A stretch of 64,000 nt of DNA from Lepidonotus clava (taxonomy: Eukaryota > Annelida > Polychaeta > Phyllodocida > Polynoidae), in NCBI GenBank assembly GCA_936440205.1, contig OW387140.1:36577659-36641658 (forward strand), in the 5' to 3' direction. How positions within the stretch are numbered: the first letter of the stretch is position 1; the number at the start of each line of letters is the position of its first letter. Shown one piece after another: positions 10,128 to 22,792 of the stretch. The notes under the pieces are model-generated. The model was not told where the DNA came from. It worked only from the letters and a program-made list of their open reading frames with translations, and did not search any database. Both the position numbers and the translations under genes were made by a program.

Positions 10128-12854
10128 ATGCTGAGTAGCTCACTTCAGAAGATGACCAACCAGCAGGCATATCATGACATTATCATTGCCGTCAGCCTAT
10201 GTCCCATGATAGTGGTGCCAAACGTATTTGTTCTCTACATCATCTACAAGAAGAAACTTTACGCAGAGGTAAGATGTTGAAAATATATTTTTAAAGAGTA
10301 TATCTCGCATGGGCCATTGGTGAGCAATTGATTATAAGACATTTTCGATTTTCAGTGAGGTCAGGTCTCTTTTAATACCATTTGAGTACATGAACAATAT
10401 TCTATTAAAGACGCGAACCCATTGAGCTATCCAACTGAAATGACAGTCGAATCTCGTCTTAAGCGATTAGGAATAGTCTAAAATGACCAAAGAATGTTTT
10501 TCCATTAAACTATTTGACCAGAAATCTATTGAAAAATTTCCAATTTCTCGGAAAATATCTGACATTGTCAGATATAGTCACTAGCGACCTCTAATTCTTC
10601 TTAATGGTTTACGTTCACCACCTGTGTAACTGAAATATTATAGTTATTTGGACCACATAGGGAGGTCCTGGATGACTATTCCTACATGGATAAAGACCCA
10701 GTACTGAAATATCAATAGAAATAATTACCTTTAATTGGTTCTGTAGGAAATCGTAAGATGTAGTCATACAGAAAATGGAACAGGTTAGATGTTTTGTCAT
10801 TTTATATATTAAACTATTGGGTTTTATTTTACTGTTATTCATAGGGGTGCCTTTAAGCATTATGTTTCATTAAGTATTCCAGTATATGCTAGCTCTTTCC
10901 AATTGCAGTCTTCCTTCCGTCTCGGCTGCAGGTCATCTTGAAATGTAGCTCGTCAAGCAGTTAAGAGGTGACAAACACTCACATGAAAGGATAGCATTTA
11001 TTATTCGAAACATATGATATAAATTATGTCACTGTGCTCCCGTTGACAATAACCAGTCCAAGAGGATATTGTCCACTCAACCCAATATAGCCAGTGCTCC
11101 TAGCCTTCCTGCCTGCTGGCCAGCTGACTCCCACAACAGTAACAAGAGTCTGCGGCCTTACTACCTTATCCAAGGTGTTAGCTATCTGCTTACGCACTAT
11201 ACACTCTGCTGCCTTCACTCTCCACCCTCTTCAGAGAGATACACTCTTAACCCTGAGACTGCTTTCTTTGCAAGATGGCTAAAATTAACTAATGGACTGA
11301 CACCTACGTCAGTACAATATCTTTTCCTTTTTGCAGTTGTTTACTGTTGACTTTCCTACCGATTTGTTGTTTCCACTGAACGATTTTGTGAATGTCTACC
11401 ACCAATTTCTAAATTATTCCCTGTCTTAGACTGTCTTGAGGAAAATGTCGTTCAGTGGAAACCCACTTTTAATGTTTATGCTGTACCATTGAATTAATGC
11501 TTATGTAAATTAAAATGTATCAATTTGACTCCGGTGGATGAATAAAAGGATTAAGGCCGCTAGTTCAAAATACCTAGTAGCCTAAGGTACCTCACTGTCC
11601 CCTAGCTAAAGGTGATATTACAGTTCATGACTTGGGCTTGGATATGGTGAAGTCGCAGAAAAGGTACATATATTAAAATTAGAATTCTTTGTTACACTAA
11701 TGTGAGAGACTCCAAATTGCTGCTTTTAACTATCATACCACTCTTTATGTGATTTTTCTGTTATATCATCAAAAATTAGTACACCAAATTTCGAAGTTCA
11801 AGTAGTGCAGTGTAATAGGAACTTTAATGGACCGTTTGCTCATACATTTGCATTACAAACTTGGATTAGCTATGATGTTATTGCTATTACTACATTGCAG
11901 TTCTTATTGGTTGTTTTATTAAGAGATGAGGTACCGTTTCATCCCTAACTTGGCTGTCACAGACATTCTCTCCGGGCTGGTGACCTACCCCATCGTCTTT
12001 TTCCTGATAATTCTTACACTTGATGTTATTGCTATTACTACACTGCAGTTCTAATTGGTTATCATTAACAGATGAGATACCGTTTCATCGCTAACCTAGC
12101 CGTCACAGACGTTCTCTCAGGGCTGGTCGCCTACCCCATCATCATGGTTCGTCGTCATTTCCCCCAGGAGGTACCCATATTTGTCTGCCACGCCGTCAGT
12201 CTAGTCATCACTACAGTACTGGGTGCCTCCGTCCTCAGCCTACTCGCCCTCTCCACCAATCAGTACATAGCTATACGACACCCAAATGTGTTTCGGGCTC
12301 ACGTCAGCGCCATGAAGATTCACGCTGCAATTGCCTTCACTTGGCTGTTTTCCCTGGCATTTGGCCTGCAGCCCATGCTGGGCTTGTACAATCCTACAGC
12401 CAGCTGCAACCATTACAATGACTCCCCTGTGTACTTGCTTCTCACCTCAGTTATATTTTTCTTCATTCCCCTAGGGTTAACCTCCTATATGAATGTTTCA
12501 GTGTATTTTATCCTGAGAAGACATGTGAGACAGATTGCCATCCAGGCTGCCATTGTGCAAGCCACTGCGCCTGTGGATGTGAACAGGGAGAGACGTACCT
12601 GGATGGGTATTGTGATTCTCCTAACAGCATTTGCAGTCATCCACGCCCCGTTCTTCATCATGGCCTTCGTTGCCTCTCTCTACCCACCAGCGATAAGATA
12701 CTATCGCATCGCCAGCACTTTCGCAATCCTCGGCAATATTGTCAATCCGCTCATCTATGCCTTCAGGTCCAAGCACTTCAGGGCCGTGTGTGGCAAGTTC
12801 TTGAGGCAACACTGTGGGATATGCTTTAAGAAGGAAGTAGCACCACAACAATAA
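10128..12854 (+). CDS. Rhodopsin-class (class A) GPCR, orphan, two coding exons
   Basis: Exon 1 is 10128-10268 and exon 2 is 12072-12854, joined in phase 0 across an 1803-bp intron to give 307 aa. An in-frame TGA 21 bp upstream fixes the start at 10128 (or the ATG eight codons later). TM1 (about residues 17-38) has the conserved Asn (PNVFVLY). TM2 has LAVTD (Asp60). TM3 begins at Cys86. TM7 has NPLIY at 272-276. The C-tail is short and contains FRSKHFRAVCGKFLRQHC. The N-terminus is very short, as in adenosine- and melanocortin-like receptors, whose group this resembles loosely. Two hallmark sites deviate: DRY is NQY (110-112), and the TM6 CWxP is IHAP. The ligand is unknown. The tandem repeat upstream and a partial exon copy in the intron are described separately. 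Confidence 0.9.
11366..11465. mobile_element. Short palindromic MITE of the TTTCCACY-GAACGA family
   Basis: GTTTCCACTGAACGATTTTG on the left is matched by GTCGTTCAGTGGAAAC on the right, about 100 bp in all. The ends match those of the elements at 23345-23806 and 28741-29196. It lies in the GPCR intron. Confidence 0.55.
11873..12000 (+). pseudogene. Partial duplicate of the intron end and start of GPCR exon 2
   Basis: The 128 bp here match 12021-12146 closely, offset by about 147 bp. They share TGATGTTATTGCTATTACTA, the acceptor-like tract, and the coding start. Translated, the copy reads MRYRFIPNLAVTDILSG then LVTYPIVFF, against MRYRFIANLAVTDVLSG in the real exon, and then runs to a TAA at 12052. 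The real acceptor AACAG is AAGAG in this copy, so a usable AG is retained. It is an exon fragment covering TM2 only. Confidence 0.8.
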
Positions 12855-12924
12855 ACAGAAATAAGGAGGGGTTGGTTTAGTTGGAAATTAACGCTTTAGT
12901 CCCCAACTCAATCATAATCGTGAA

Positions 12925-12962
12925 GCCTTGAATAAATAATAAAAAAAAAAAAAAAAAAAATA
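12925..12962 (+). repeat. A-tract directly after AATAAA at the GPCR 3' end
   Basis: GAATAAATAAT is followed at once by about 20 A residues, 70-110 bp after the GPCR stop. It may be the gene's own polyadenylation region, a LINE-type tail or a simple repeat; the signal-to-tract spacing is too short for a normal copied poly(A) tail. Confidence 0.5.
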
Positions 12963-15900
12963 ATCACCAAGTTGTGTTTCATCAGTCCGGCTGTACGGCA
13001 CAGAGACATTCAGCAATTTTTTTTTCATAATTCTGTTCCGCTTAAGATAGACACTTCTCCACACCCTGTCCACCCGTCACGGTTCAGTGATGCCCGGACA
13101 AACAAAGCCATGTGCTGGGGTTAGCGCGACACCTGATTGGTGGGGCGTCATTACATAATGCTGATAAGGCCTCTGTGGAACTGTCTCATTGGCTTAAATC
13201 AAAAGTTTTAATACTGAAAAATGTTTATAAAATACAGATGTACATTCCCAGTTATGGTCAATATATCAATAAAAAGATCAAGTTCTGTACTATCAGATCA
13301 TTTTTATAGCATTCTTGAAACTTGTGTTTATAAAGAGCTATGGGTCATTCAATAATCACCAATTTACATTGGCTCAAAGAGAAAATAACCCCAAGCTTGT
13401 CTGGGAAGCCCTTCTTTGACTGGCTTCCATACTAGGTGGCGCGGTCTGGAAAATCATTTATTCGAATGATATCTATGGTTAGAAATTGACTCAGATTTTA
13501 TCATACTGAATAAAAGTAATCCAAAGGTAAAATGAGTCAATGGCGCACTCCTCAATGAAGAGCATGAAACATTACAATACTATACAATTGTTGTACATTT
13601 CAAAATCGATCTGTCGCAATCGTTTGGCGCATAGTTCATACTTTTGATGCGCCATTTCATGTTTTGGCGCGCCCAGGACGCATGGCACGGCCCTAACATG
13701 TTCACTGATACGGATAAATGATTTCACAGTGACTATCTTACAAGACCCTTGGAAGTTGAAGGTTCTTGAAACGTTAAACAGAATGTGATATCTAAGATAA
13801 CATAGGTTCAAATTTGTCAAACACATGACATGATTCACACGGAAGTTGAAAGGTCTGGAAACGTTCTGGAAACGTTAAAAAGAACGTAATATCTAAGACA
13901 ACATAGGATCATTACGATCTAATATAAAAAAAGGGCACATAATCAAGGGTCCGTCCATTAAATACGAACGCATTAGGGGGCGGGGCGGGTTAAGAAATCT
14001 TTGAAAATATGCGCACGTGCTTGTATAACTCCAATGCTTACTTTTTACCAAGCAAGATTGAGACTAGGAGTAAAAATCCAAAAGACAATGAATACAGAAG
14101 GCCCAAAAGGCTTCCCTTTTCTCACTAATCAGTGTTATCCTTTGACAAGTGATCTGGTGTTTACCAAATGTGTAGGTATCTTGCACAGAGACGGGAGTAT
14201 CTGTAGCTCAGACAGTCTCTTCACTTGTCTACTTCTTTGAGATCTATTCGTTCACAGGTTCACTCAGCAGCGAATCACGCTCCATAACAGAAAAGATTGC
14301 CCTTTAGAACTGACTCTGCTATGTAAGTCCTATGCCATATACTGGCATCATGAGATTACTTCGTGCTGCTGACCAAAAATGGTCTGGTGTTTTTCACTTG
14401 TGGGGAAAGGGCAGCAAAACTTTTAATGTTGCAAAATGTTTTAAGAAGACAAGACATTCATTCACAGTCATGCTTGATATTCCAATGCAAATGTTAAGTT
14501 CTGTACGATGAGATTATTGTCACCGCATCTTTTTTCATCTTGATATATTTTGTATTGTATCTCTACATATTCGAATTTTGGCGAGTCATTCTATGAATTC
14601 TCTATGATACAACATTTCATTGTGAATTATGATAATGAATCGTATTATAAGATTATAGAGGTAGGAGAAGGCCTTGAGTAGTAACCAATTAGATTCAGCG
14701 TTAGGGCACCATAGCTGCAGTGGTTTTCCCCTTTTCTCTTTCTTTCGGTATACGTCTAAACAAGACTCAGAGAAAACTGTGGACGGGAGACTTGAGATGG
14801 GTTGGGCTCGTTTTTTTGTTGTGGACCTCGTGGTTTGAGCTCAATAAAAGTAAGAAGAAGAAGGATGTATGAAGGTCTGCCTGGGTATGCCTATTGGGTT
14901 GTTACATAATTGTGATTGCGATATTGGGTATCAGATCTAACTTGTAAGTCTTGCTGCAACACCTGTTCAAACCCGGTTTTCAGGGTTTGTGATTGAGTGA
15001 GCTGACCAGTGGTCAAGTGATCAGCCCCCCCCCCCAAGGCTTGCTTCTGGCCCAGCACATCCTCTAGTGTTGAATAAGTTGCCGTGTATAGACATCCAAG
15101 AAATACATAACAGCTGATTGGTCCATATTAATCAAATGATTAGAGCATTGAAAAGTTGTGGAATTAGATACTTCGTGTACTTTGAGGCAGTTGACAATTC
15201 GAGGCCCATGGGTTTACATACGTTGTGCCTATATCAAGTTATAACTATTTTCGTGTCATATTTGGTAACGGACAATGATTAGTGAAGTGAACCAGAGTTG
15301 AATAAAACGTTGGACTGTTATAGTAAAGCCGTCAAGTTTTAGCTATGTTCGTGTCATATTCACTTTCATTTCATAATGAGTAATTTCTTTTCGTGTCATA
15401 TTTACTTTTGTATCATATTTCGAGTGATATCTAAATAATGGATCTGATTATTACATTAATTTTGTTATGTTTTATTGTTTATAAAATTGATATTGTTGAT
15501 TAAAGACGCCTTTCTCATTTTTCCGGCCTCAGGCAAATCCTCATTTACTGTATATGGTTGTTCCTTACCATGTAAATGAAAATAAGGATACTTTCCTATA
15601 ATCTTACAAACAACCTCAGGCAAAATAAAACCACTACCATGGCAATCCAGTTCTACATAATAACTAACAGAAGGTCAGTTCGACTGGGAGCACCAGGGCA
15701 CGCAACTATGACAAGATCTTCATGCGCAAGCCTTATTTCACCAATCGAACCAGGCTACTTCCTTACCTATACCTCTGCACTTCCTGGCTAGGTTCCAGCT
15801 GGTGGGTCTTATGTAAGTCAGATAGAGTACACAAACTAAGCATGGTCACTCCACAGCTGAGTCTGAACATGCTCCCGTCTGGTACTTAGAGCAAAGAACT

Positions 15901-18367
15901 TGGATCAATAAGAATAGGCACTCGGGAACATTTCCGTTATAATTGGTATGCCCGCGAGGTGCTGGTAGTCAAGTCTGGCTTGACCATTGGTCCTACAGTC
16001 ACAGTGCATAGTAATCGTGCGGCCTCTAGAAGAAAAAAAACAATGGTTATTCTATATTATATTACCCAAACAATATAAAGAATAATGTGCATAATCACGA
16101 GAACAAAGAGCTGCCTTTCAGTATTCACCCCTGTTATATGTGCACCTCTCACACACCGTGCGGTTAATATATAACGAGAGGTTTACTCGCTTTTACCACT
16201 AAAAATACCTTCCGAATGACCAACGTATGGTCACTGTTAATGGGTTTTTAAACATTCCAGCATCGAATGATCATGGGGGGCGCGCATATTTTCATAACTA
16301 ATTAGGCCTAGGGTAATCAGGTGAATTTCGATTAGTGGTATCATTAGTAATTATATCTAGGACAAAAATTATCTACAGTAAATAGTTTCCCATATGAGTC
16401 ATTTTGCAATGGCATTACTACTTTTTGTGAAAGAATGAATCTTAGGATATGAGACCTAAATAAAGAGAAAAAAACGTTATTAGCCTAATTAATAACGAAG
16501 ATACGGCCCTTGGTCACGTAGCCACAGAGAGGAACTGAACAGTCTCCACAATACCAAAGTCTCTGCTTACAGAGTACATATACACAATATCTGAACAACA
16601 TACGGCTCAGGTATGTCAGACCGTGGAGTTACTGACCACTCACCATTAAACTGACCAGCACAGGTGACTTTAGCCATGGAGTTCGTTTGGAAACAAACTG
16701 TGAAACAAACAATTAGGACGGAGTAGTGTTGTGGTAATATGATCGAGGGATTCTAAGGAACCAAGGACGAGAATCGCACACATAAAAGGTAATTAGTAAT
16801 CACAAGACTACAGTTTTTAACGAATAGCGACTCATGTAGAGCTACATGTTTTTACCCTACCAGCTTACCCTACAGTATTATAATAATTAACACATACACC
16901 ATGCATGGAAAAACGATTGCGATCAGAACCATAGTAGGCCTACTGTCAAATATTTTACTATATATTGATTTCAGTGAGTAGATACCTGCCATCGACACAT
17001 ATAGCTTATAGCCTTAATGATATGTTTAAATCTCTTTAAACCTGTATTATATATTTAGAAATCAAACAAGCTTTATGTAGACCATGAAGTAGAGAGGTAA
17101 ACAATATGTGTTAAGTCTGGTTGTCAAAAAGGATGGCACAGTAACAAAGATCCATGTGCAGTGCCGGGGTGGCTATAATAATATCAATTGGACTCACCAA
17201 CAGTGATATTGATTATCGACCGATTATTCCATGCAAGTGTTTAATCCCCTTCTAATCTGGAGCACCAACTCATGAAGCCTAAACATTTCTGATAAACAGA
17301 TAAGGACGTCTGAACGACCATTCACAACAGAGGAACACATGTCTGCTATCGTCGCTTTACTCCTCGTTTTGTAACTGTAAACACAGTAACTCTCGGTGAT
17401 GAACTGTTTAATTTAGATACCTTTATTATATATATGCCAACTGAAATATTTTCCCTTTCCCTTCTTTGTGTTGGAATTATGTGAAGTGAAAGTACAAAAA
17501 CGTTATAATATGAATAGTATCTGAAATGCATATGAAAAATTAGTTGTATGAAAGTACCAAAAACATTTTTGTAGTATGGAATAATATAGTATCATATGGA
17601 CTTATAATACAAAGCTTTAATTAGTATGAATATCTAAAGCGTTATTAGCTTTTAGCTTTTTCTGTGCTTAGCTAGGAGGTGTGAAAGCACTGTGAATGCA
17701 CAGTAGGGTATAGTTCTTGGTTCAGGTTTCTAAAAGATGTTAAAGCTGTAACCAGCCTCTGTTGTAACACATGTGGCCAGGAGGGCAGAAAAGGAGCAGT
17801 GTGTCACTGGTCAGTCAGTTCACCCTGGGCCACCTTCAGGGTAGGCACTACTGGGACCTACACACACCACTGGAGACTTTAACATTGACTATTCTCTGCC
17901 CTCTGCTGACTGTGTAGGCTTACCAGCTCCTATCCCTGCTTCTGCCTAGACCCTGTACCAGTTGTATTTACAATAGTTGCCTTGCCTTTGGTAAGACCCA
18001 ATTTGATTTATTGCAGTTGTCAGTATAAAACCATATCTGCCTAGATAGGATCCCATTACCCCCCTTTCCTTATTCAGTAGCATTGCTACATGAGATTTTC
18101 TACATGACGAAATATTGGCTCTAGGCAAAACTTTTTCATGTAGATCTAATTGAGATATGAACTAGACTCGTGAGAGTTCAACTTTATCATGTTTAAGTAT
18201 AGGGGGTTTCAGTCACGTTTTAATACATGTGTTTCATGCAGTAGGTCTTTCACTTGGCCCCAAAGAAATAGCATAATTTACTTTTATGTATCTCACTATG
18301 TTATAAATACAGAAAATTCCACTCCAACCTTTCAGCCGTTGTGATTCACCACACTACAACACCAAGC
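12963..18367. other. Intergenic, no gene recognised
   Basis: A diverged tandem duplication of about 100 bp lies at 13741-13910 (GGAAGTTGAAGG..., ATATCTAAGA, AACATAGG twice). Around 14650-14866 a stretch ends GAGCTCAATAAAAGTAAG then AAG repeats, resembling the 3' tail of a LINE or SINE. TCGTGTCATATT recurs three times at 15250-15400. The rest shows no exon-like or RNA-gene signal to me. Confidence 0.5.
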
Positions 18368-21300
18368 ATGTCGGGCGAGTCAGCCCAGGAGGCAAAGGGT
18401 GATAGTCAACCAGCTGGTCGCCGAGGTTCGCGAGCGGCGCGACCGTCGGCGCGGGAACGTCGCGCGGCAGGGCGACGTGGGCGACGCGACCCAAAGGAAG
18501 AGAAAGCGGAACCTTCCGCGGACGAATTCAACGCGAAAACGCGCGTTTTCTTCGCGTCATGTCGCGTGGGCGACACAGCGACCGCCGCGAAGCTACTCGA
18601 CCAGAAAGACGTTCATGTGAACGCACGCGACGCAGAAGACACGTCGCTACCGACTGCGTTACTGGTCGCGTGTGAGAAGCGTCATTATGACGTCATAGAG
18701 ATGCTACTGACGTCATGGCCGAGAGCTGCTGACGTTAACTTGGAGAGTGGCAAAGGCAAAAGGCCTATATGGTAAGCATATATTATGCTAATTGTGATTA
18801 TGATGGGTGTATTTCTAAGAAGTACTTTATGGTGTATTATTAGCTGACGATGTCTTTCTATAAAGATAACAAATCTTTAAAAAAAATCTTAATCTGAGCT
18901 AATTATTTTTATTCTGCAGATATCATCATTTATAACATTGCTGTTAGAATTGAAATAACTGTTGTGAATAATTATATACAGAAATAAACTATTTCGTTCA
19001 TAAAAAACGGGAAGGGAAAAAATTGCCACAATATACATGTACACCAATGTAAAATGTTGGGAATGTATTTCATAACAAATCAATAATAATATTATACCTT
19101 TGTTCGAATTTCATAAGAATATTTTTTGATAGCATAACGTTAAAACACCAATTAATAGCACATCTCTTCACCTATATTTTGAATATGAACACCCAAGGCG
19201 TGAGATCTCATACGGTATATTATCTAATAGTTGTATATCATTGTGATTTGTTCACCTCCTGCTAGGTGGGCGGCTAAGTACGGCGACCACCAGATGGCAG
19301 AGCTACTCCTGGGGGCAGAGAACCAGAGGTGTGAGGTCAACTACCTGGACAAGGAGTCTGGTCAGTTGACAGCTAGTTGCTTCAATGTCCTGATATCTAT
19401 ACTTAGTGGAAGGATATAATCCCTCCATTGACTGCATACAGGTTGCTGATATGAAACTAATTCATAGTGCTTTCCAATGCAACAATTTCACATAAATATA
19501 CTTGCAATATTAACTGCACTGAAATAAATTAGTATAAGCATAGATAGTGTATGCATGTGATTCCTGTATACTTTCCAACTGAGCAACAGTTTAAACAGTT
19601 TAAGCAACAGTATTAACAGTTTAAAAGACTAATGTAAATCTTTGTTCAGCAAGGTTTTGAATACATTGATTCATATTCGTTTTGGTCGTTTTGCATTGGT
19701 TGCACCCCGAGATCAATGCTAGATAATTAGAATGTTATTGATATAATTATTTCTGTTATAAAATGAAATATTACTGTTATTTTCATGACAGGTTGCACCC
19801 CTCTGTACCGATCAATCCTGTCCAACTCGACCGAGGTGTGCGGCGCCCTCATCCAGGCGGGGGCCGACGTCAACCTCAGACGGCTGGGGATCAGTGGGGA
19901 CAGCGCCGCCGCCGAGAGCCCCCTCATCAAGTAAGGGATTGATACATAATTATCAAGTTAGGGTTTTGATACATGTACATATCAAATAAGGGTTCTGCTA
20001 CACATCAAGAAAGGGTTTTAATATACATCAATTAAGGGTTTTGATACATCAAGCAAGGGTGTTAATACACATTAAGTAAGTGTTTTGATAATATCAAGTA
20101 AGGGTTTTGATACATCAAGTAAGGGTTTCGATACAGATAAAGTAAAGGTATGATACACATGAAGTAAAAGGGTTTTGTTATACATCAAGTAGGGGTTTTG
20201 ATAAACATCAAGTAAGTGTTTTGATACACATCAAGTAAGGGTTTTGATACACATCAAGGTAGGGTCTTGATACACACCAAGTAAGCATTTTGATATACAT
20301 CAAGTAAAGGTGCTAGTACACATCAAGTAATGGTTTCGATGGACATCAAGTAAGGGTTTCAATACACATCAGGCTAAGTAAGTGTTGTGGTGCACATCAA
20401 GTAACGTTTTGCTACAAATTCTTACTCTCAGGTATTCAATGAGTTGTGTACCAACCCATTGCATTTTGTAATTGGGGACATTAATTCCAGTACTTAAAAG
20501 GCTATCTTGTACAAATCATGTAAAACTGACATTCTATTACCTTTGATATACCTTTAATTGAACCTTAATGGCCCTATTTACAAAAACTCTAAGGTCAGTA
20601 GAGGTCTATTTTCGATTGCTCTTCCAATAACCATTTAATTCCGCGTAGTTCCATAGCTATATCAAACAGAACGTACTTTTTCAAATGGTGAAAATGTTTC
20701 TTTTGTAAGCTAACATAATAATAGTTGTTTAAAGTAGTATCCTACTTCATGAACAAAGTAACCGTCTTTTCCCGACCACTCTACTCATTATAAGTTTGTG
20801 ATTCTTTATATCACGTTCCTCATTGGATTGTCAGTTCCAACGCTGAGCCAATCATAACTTTTGGAAGTTCTAATCCTATTACCAACTTTCATGACAAGAG
20901 TATTCCACCTTTAAATTTAGTAATGATCTGTAATCCCTTGTCCTTCCGACTTGACGGCGTTGTCCCTCCTATCTATCCGGCTTAACACGAATCTCATCTT
21001 TTACACGCTTTTACCATTAGCTAAGTGAGTTCCGCGTATTAAATCTCTAAATTCGTTTTACCATATTCAGACTGTAGTGAGCTTTACATTTCCAGTGAAT
21101 TTCGTTTTTGACCACACACAGACACACAGACACACAGCGACACACACACACACAATCACATATAACATGTCTTTGATTAGCGCTTATTCCCCCCGGCCGA
21201 TTGATGGGAATAAAATCTAGTGCTAATGGAATATAGCCTTTATCATTAACACTATTAATTTTTCCGCTAGGAAACAGTAAAAGGTGCCTCAAATCGGGAC

Positions 21301-22792
21301 ATTGAGAGAACCGAATATCTGGAGGATATTCGTCTCTGTTATAAAAGATCGGAAGTATAAAAAGGCTTTGCCTCAATCTGATGGTGGACATACTGTCTAT
21401 GTTGGCAAAGCAAACAAAAATCTGCAGTCGTTCCCGATATTTGGGGGTACCTGCCAAACATCTGAGGTGGAATATAGACCAAAAGACATACATGTTCGTA
21501 ACTATTGGGAGTACTGCTCACATTCTTTCATAAGTGAAATGAGCATCTTTCAAATGTATGGTCCCCCAATGTCCCCATTTGGGGCATTTTGTATTGATGC
21601 CCAGTGGAATACAGGCGAAAGGAAAGTTTACAATTTTGATAGGGAAACTCGCAATCTCTGGTTCATGGTTTTTAAGATACCATAATCATCATGAGTTTTC
21701 ATAGTCAGGCCTATAATTATTTGGCCCACACCTCACGATGTGCCAAAGATCATGAATGACTACCGATGTTTGGCTTTTGTTGCAAAGATCACTAGGGGGT
21801 TTGGACATTACGGACTAAAGATCACAAAATGGAATACAGCCTTTAGACTTAGACTATGAAAGATATACATATATAGACTATACATGTGCATCAAACAATT
21901 GATGAGATGTAATATATTGGTACAACAAATCTGTATTAAACATTAAATGAATAAAGTATCATTTTACTTTATAACAAGGGCCGTCCAGCTGAACAACCTG
22001 GACATCGTGGAGATGCTGGTCAACTCCTTATGTGACATGGATGCCCGCACTGAAGACGGACTGACCGCTCTCCACTACGCCGTGGGCTACAAACGCTATA
22101 TCATCGCCCACAAACTTCTGGCCAACAAGATACCCATCAAGGCCAAGTCAACCAGGGGGGTCACTGCCATGACAGTAGCCATCAAACAGCACAATCCAGC
22201 CATGGTCCACCTACTGGTCACTCATGGTTATAACCCAGATAGGAAGTTTGACTGGGGAGAGACCCCCCTGGAAATGGCCATAAGTAACCATAGTGAAAAG
22301 TGTGCCTTGGCATTGGTGTATGAGGGTTGTAGTCTGAAAGTGCCCTCTGAGAAGCCATCCTTCTTTTTGCAGGCTATCAGTGAGGGCTTGCTCAGCTTGG
22401 TCAAAGTGCTGATTGAAGTCAGGGTGAGTTATTTATCAGAGGAGTGGCTCCGCAAAAAATACATACCTTTGGCTTTGTATAAAAAGCCCAAATTCTACGA
22501 GGCCCTTTTTGAAAGGGCATCGAAGCCAAGGTCTTTATCAGCCCTATGTCGGTCTGTCATCTTCACTGCCCTTGGGAGGTATCCCTGTGTTAAAGTGGAC
22601 AAGTTGCAATTGCCAAAGAAGCTGCAGAACTATGTCAAACTGAAGGGGATTTTCCCAAAGGATATGTTTGCTGAGACGACTATCTACACTGACGATTGTC
22701 CATTTGACTGTACGTTTTGTTGCACTAAGAAGCAATGTTTCGACTTGGATTTCAGCTCGTCCAGCGAGGAAGAGCTTGATATAGAAGATTGA
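18368..22792 (+). CDS. Ankyrin-repeat and SOCS-box (ASB-like) protein
   Basis: Exons 18368-18771, 19266-19360, 19792-19930 and 21979-22792 join through GT-AG introns to 483 aa. The N-terminus (about 1-65) is Arg/Ala/Gly-rich and basic, encoded in CpG-rich DNA. About eight ankyrin-type repeats follow (for example TSLPTALLVACEKRHYDVIE, AAKYGDHQMAELLLGA, DGLTALHYAVGYKRYI, WGETPLEMAISNH). A SOCS box comes next: BC-box SLSALCRSVI, then the Cul5-box-like LQLPKKLQNYVKL. Known ASB proteins dock substrates through ankyrin repeats and bring them to Elongin BC-Cullin5 ubiquitin ligase; that role is inferred here. Unusually, about 50 residues follow the box, with a Cys cluster (CPFDCTFCCTKKQC) and an acidic Ser-rich tail. 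Intron 3 begins with a minisatellite made of donor-like sequence. Confidence 0.9.
19921..20408 (+). repeat. Minisatellite of splice-donor-like units, about 23 bp x 21
   Basis: The array starts at the authentic exon 3 donor (ATCAA|GTAAGGG) and repeats ATCAAGTAAGGGTTTTGATACAC with variation about 21 times. Exact TCAAGTAAG occurs in at least six units, and AAGTAAG in others. Units also carry short self-complementary ATCAA/TTGAT arms. It occupies the first 480 bp of intron 3 of the ASB-like gene. Confidence 0.9.
21112..21162. repeat. CA/GACA microsatellite
   Basis: Simple ACACAGACACACAG and ACACACAC sequence in intron 3 of the ASB-like gene. Confidence 0.85.

Noticed and set aside
19921-20408. 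CRISPR-like or telomere-like array
   Set aside because: Units are contiguous without unique spacers, the genome is eukaryotic, and the GGGTTTT word does not form a telomeric repeat. It is a minisatellite.
21047-21685. Overlapping 133-codon (plus) and 148-codon (minus) frames in intron 3 of the ASB-like gene
   Set aside because: Both strands are open over the same AT-rich DNA, one includes a CA microsatellite, and neither shows a domain or splice connection.
3651-22792. A functional cluster linking the folate-receptor-like, GPCR and ASB-like genes
   Set aside because: The genes are far apart, separated by transposons, and have no shared pathway or shared regulatory element that I can see.
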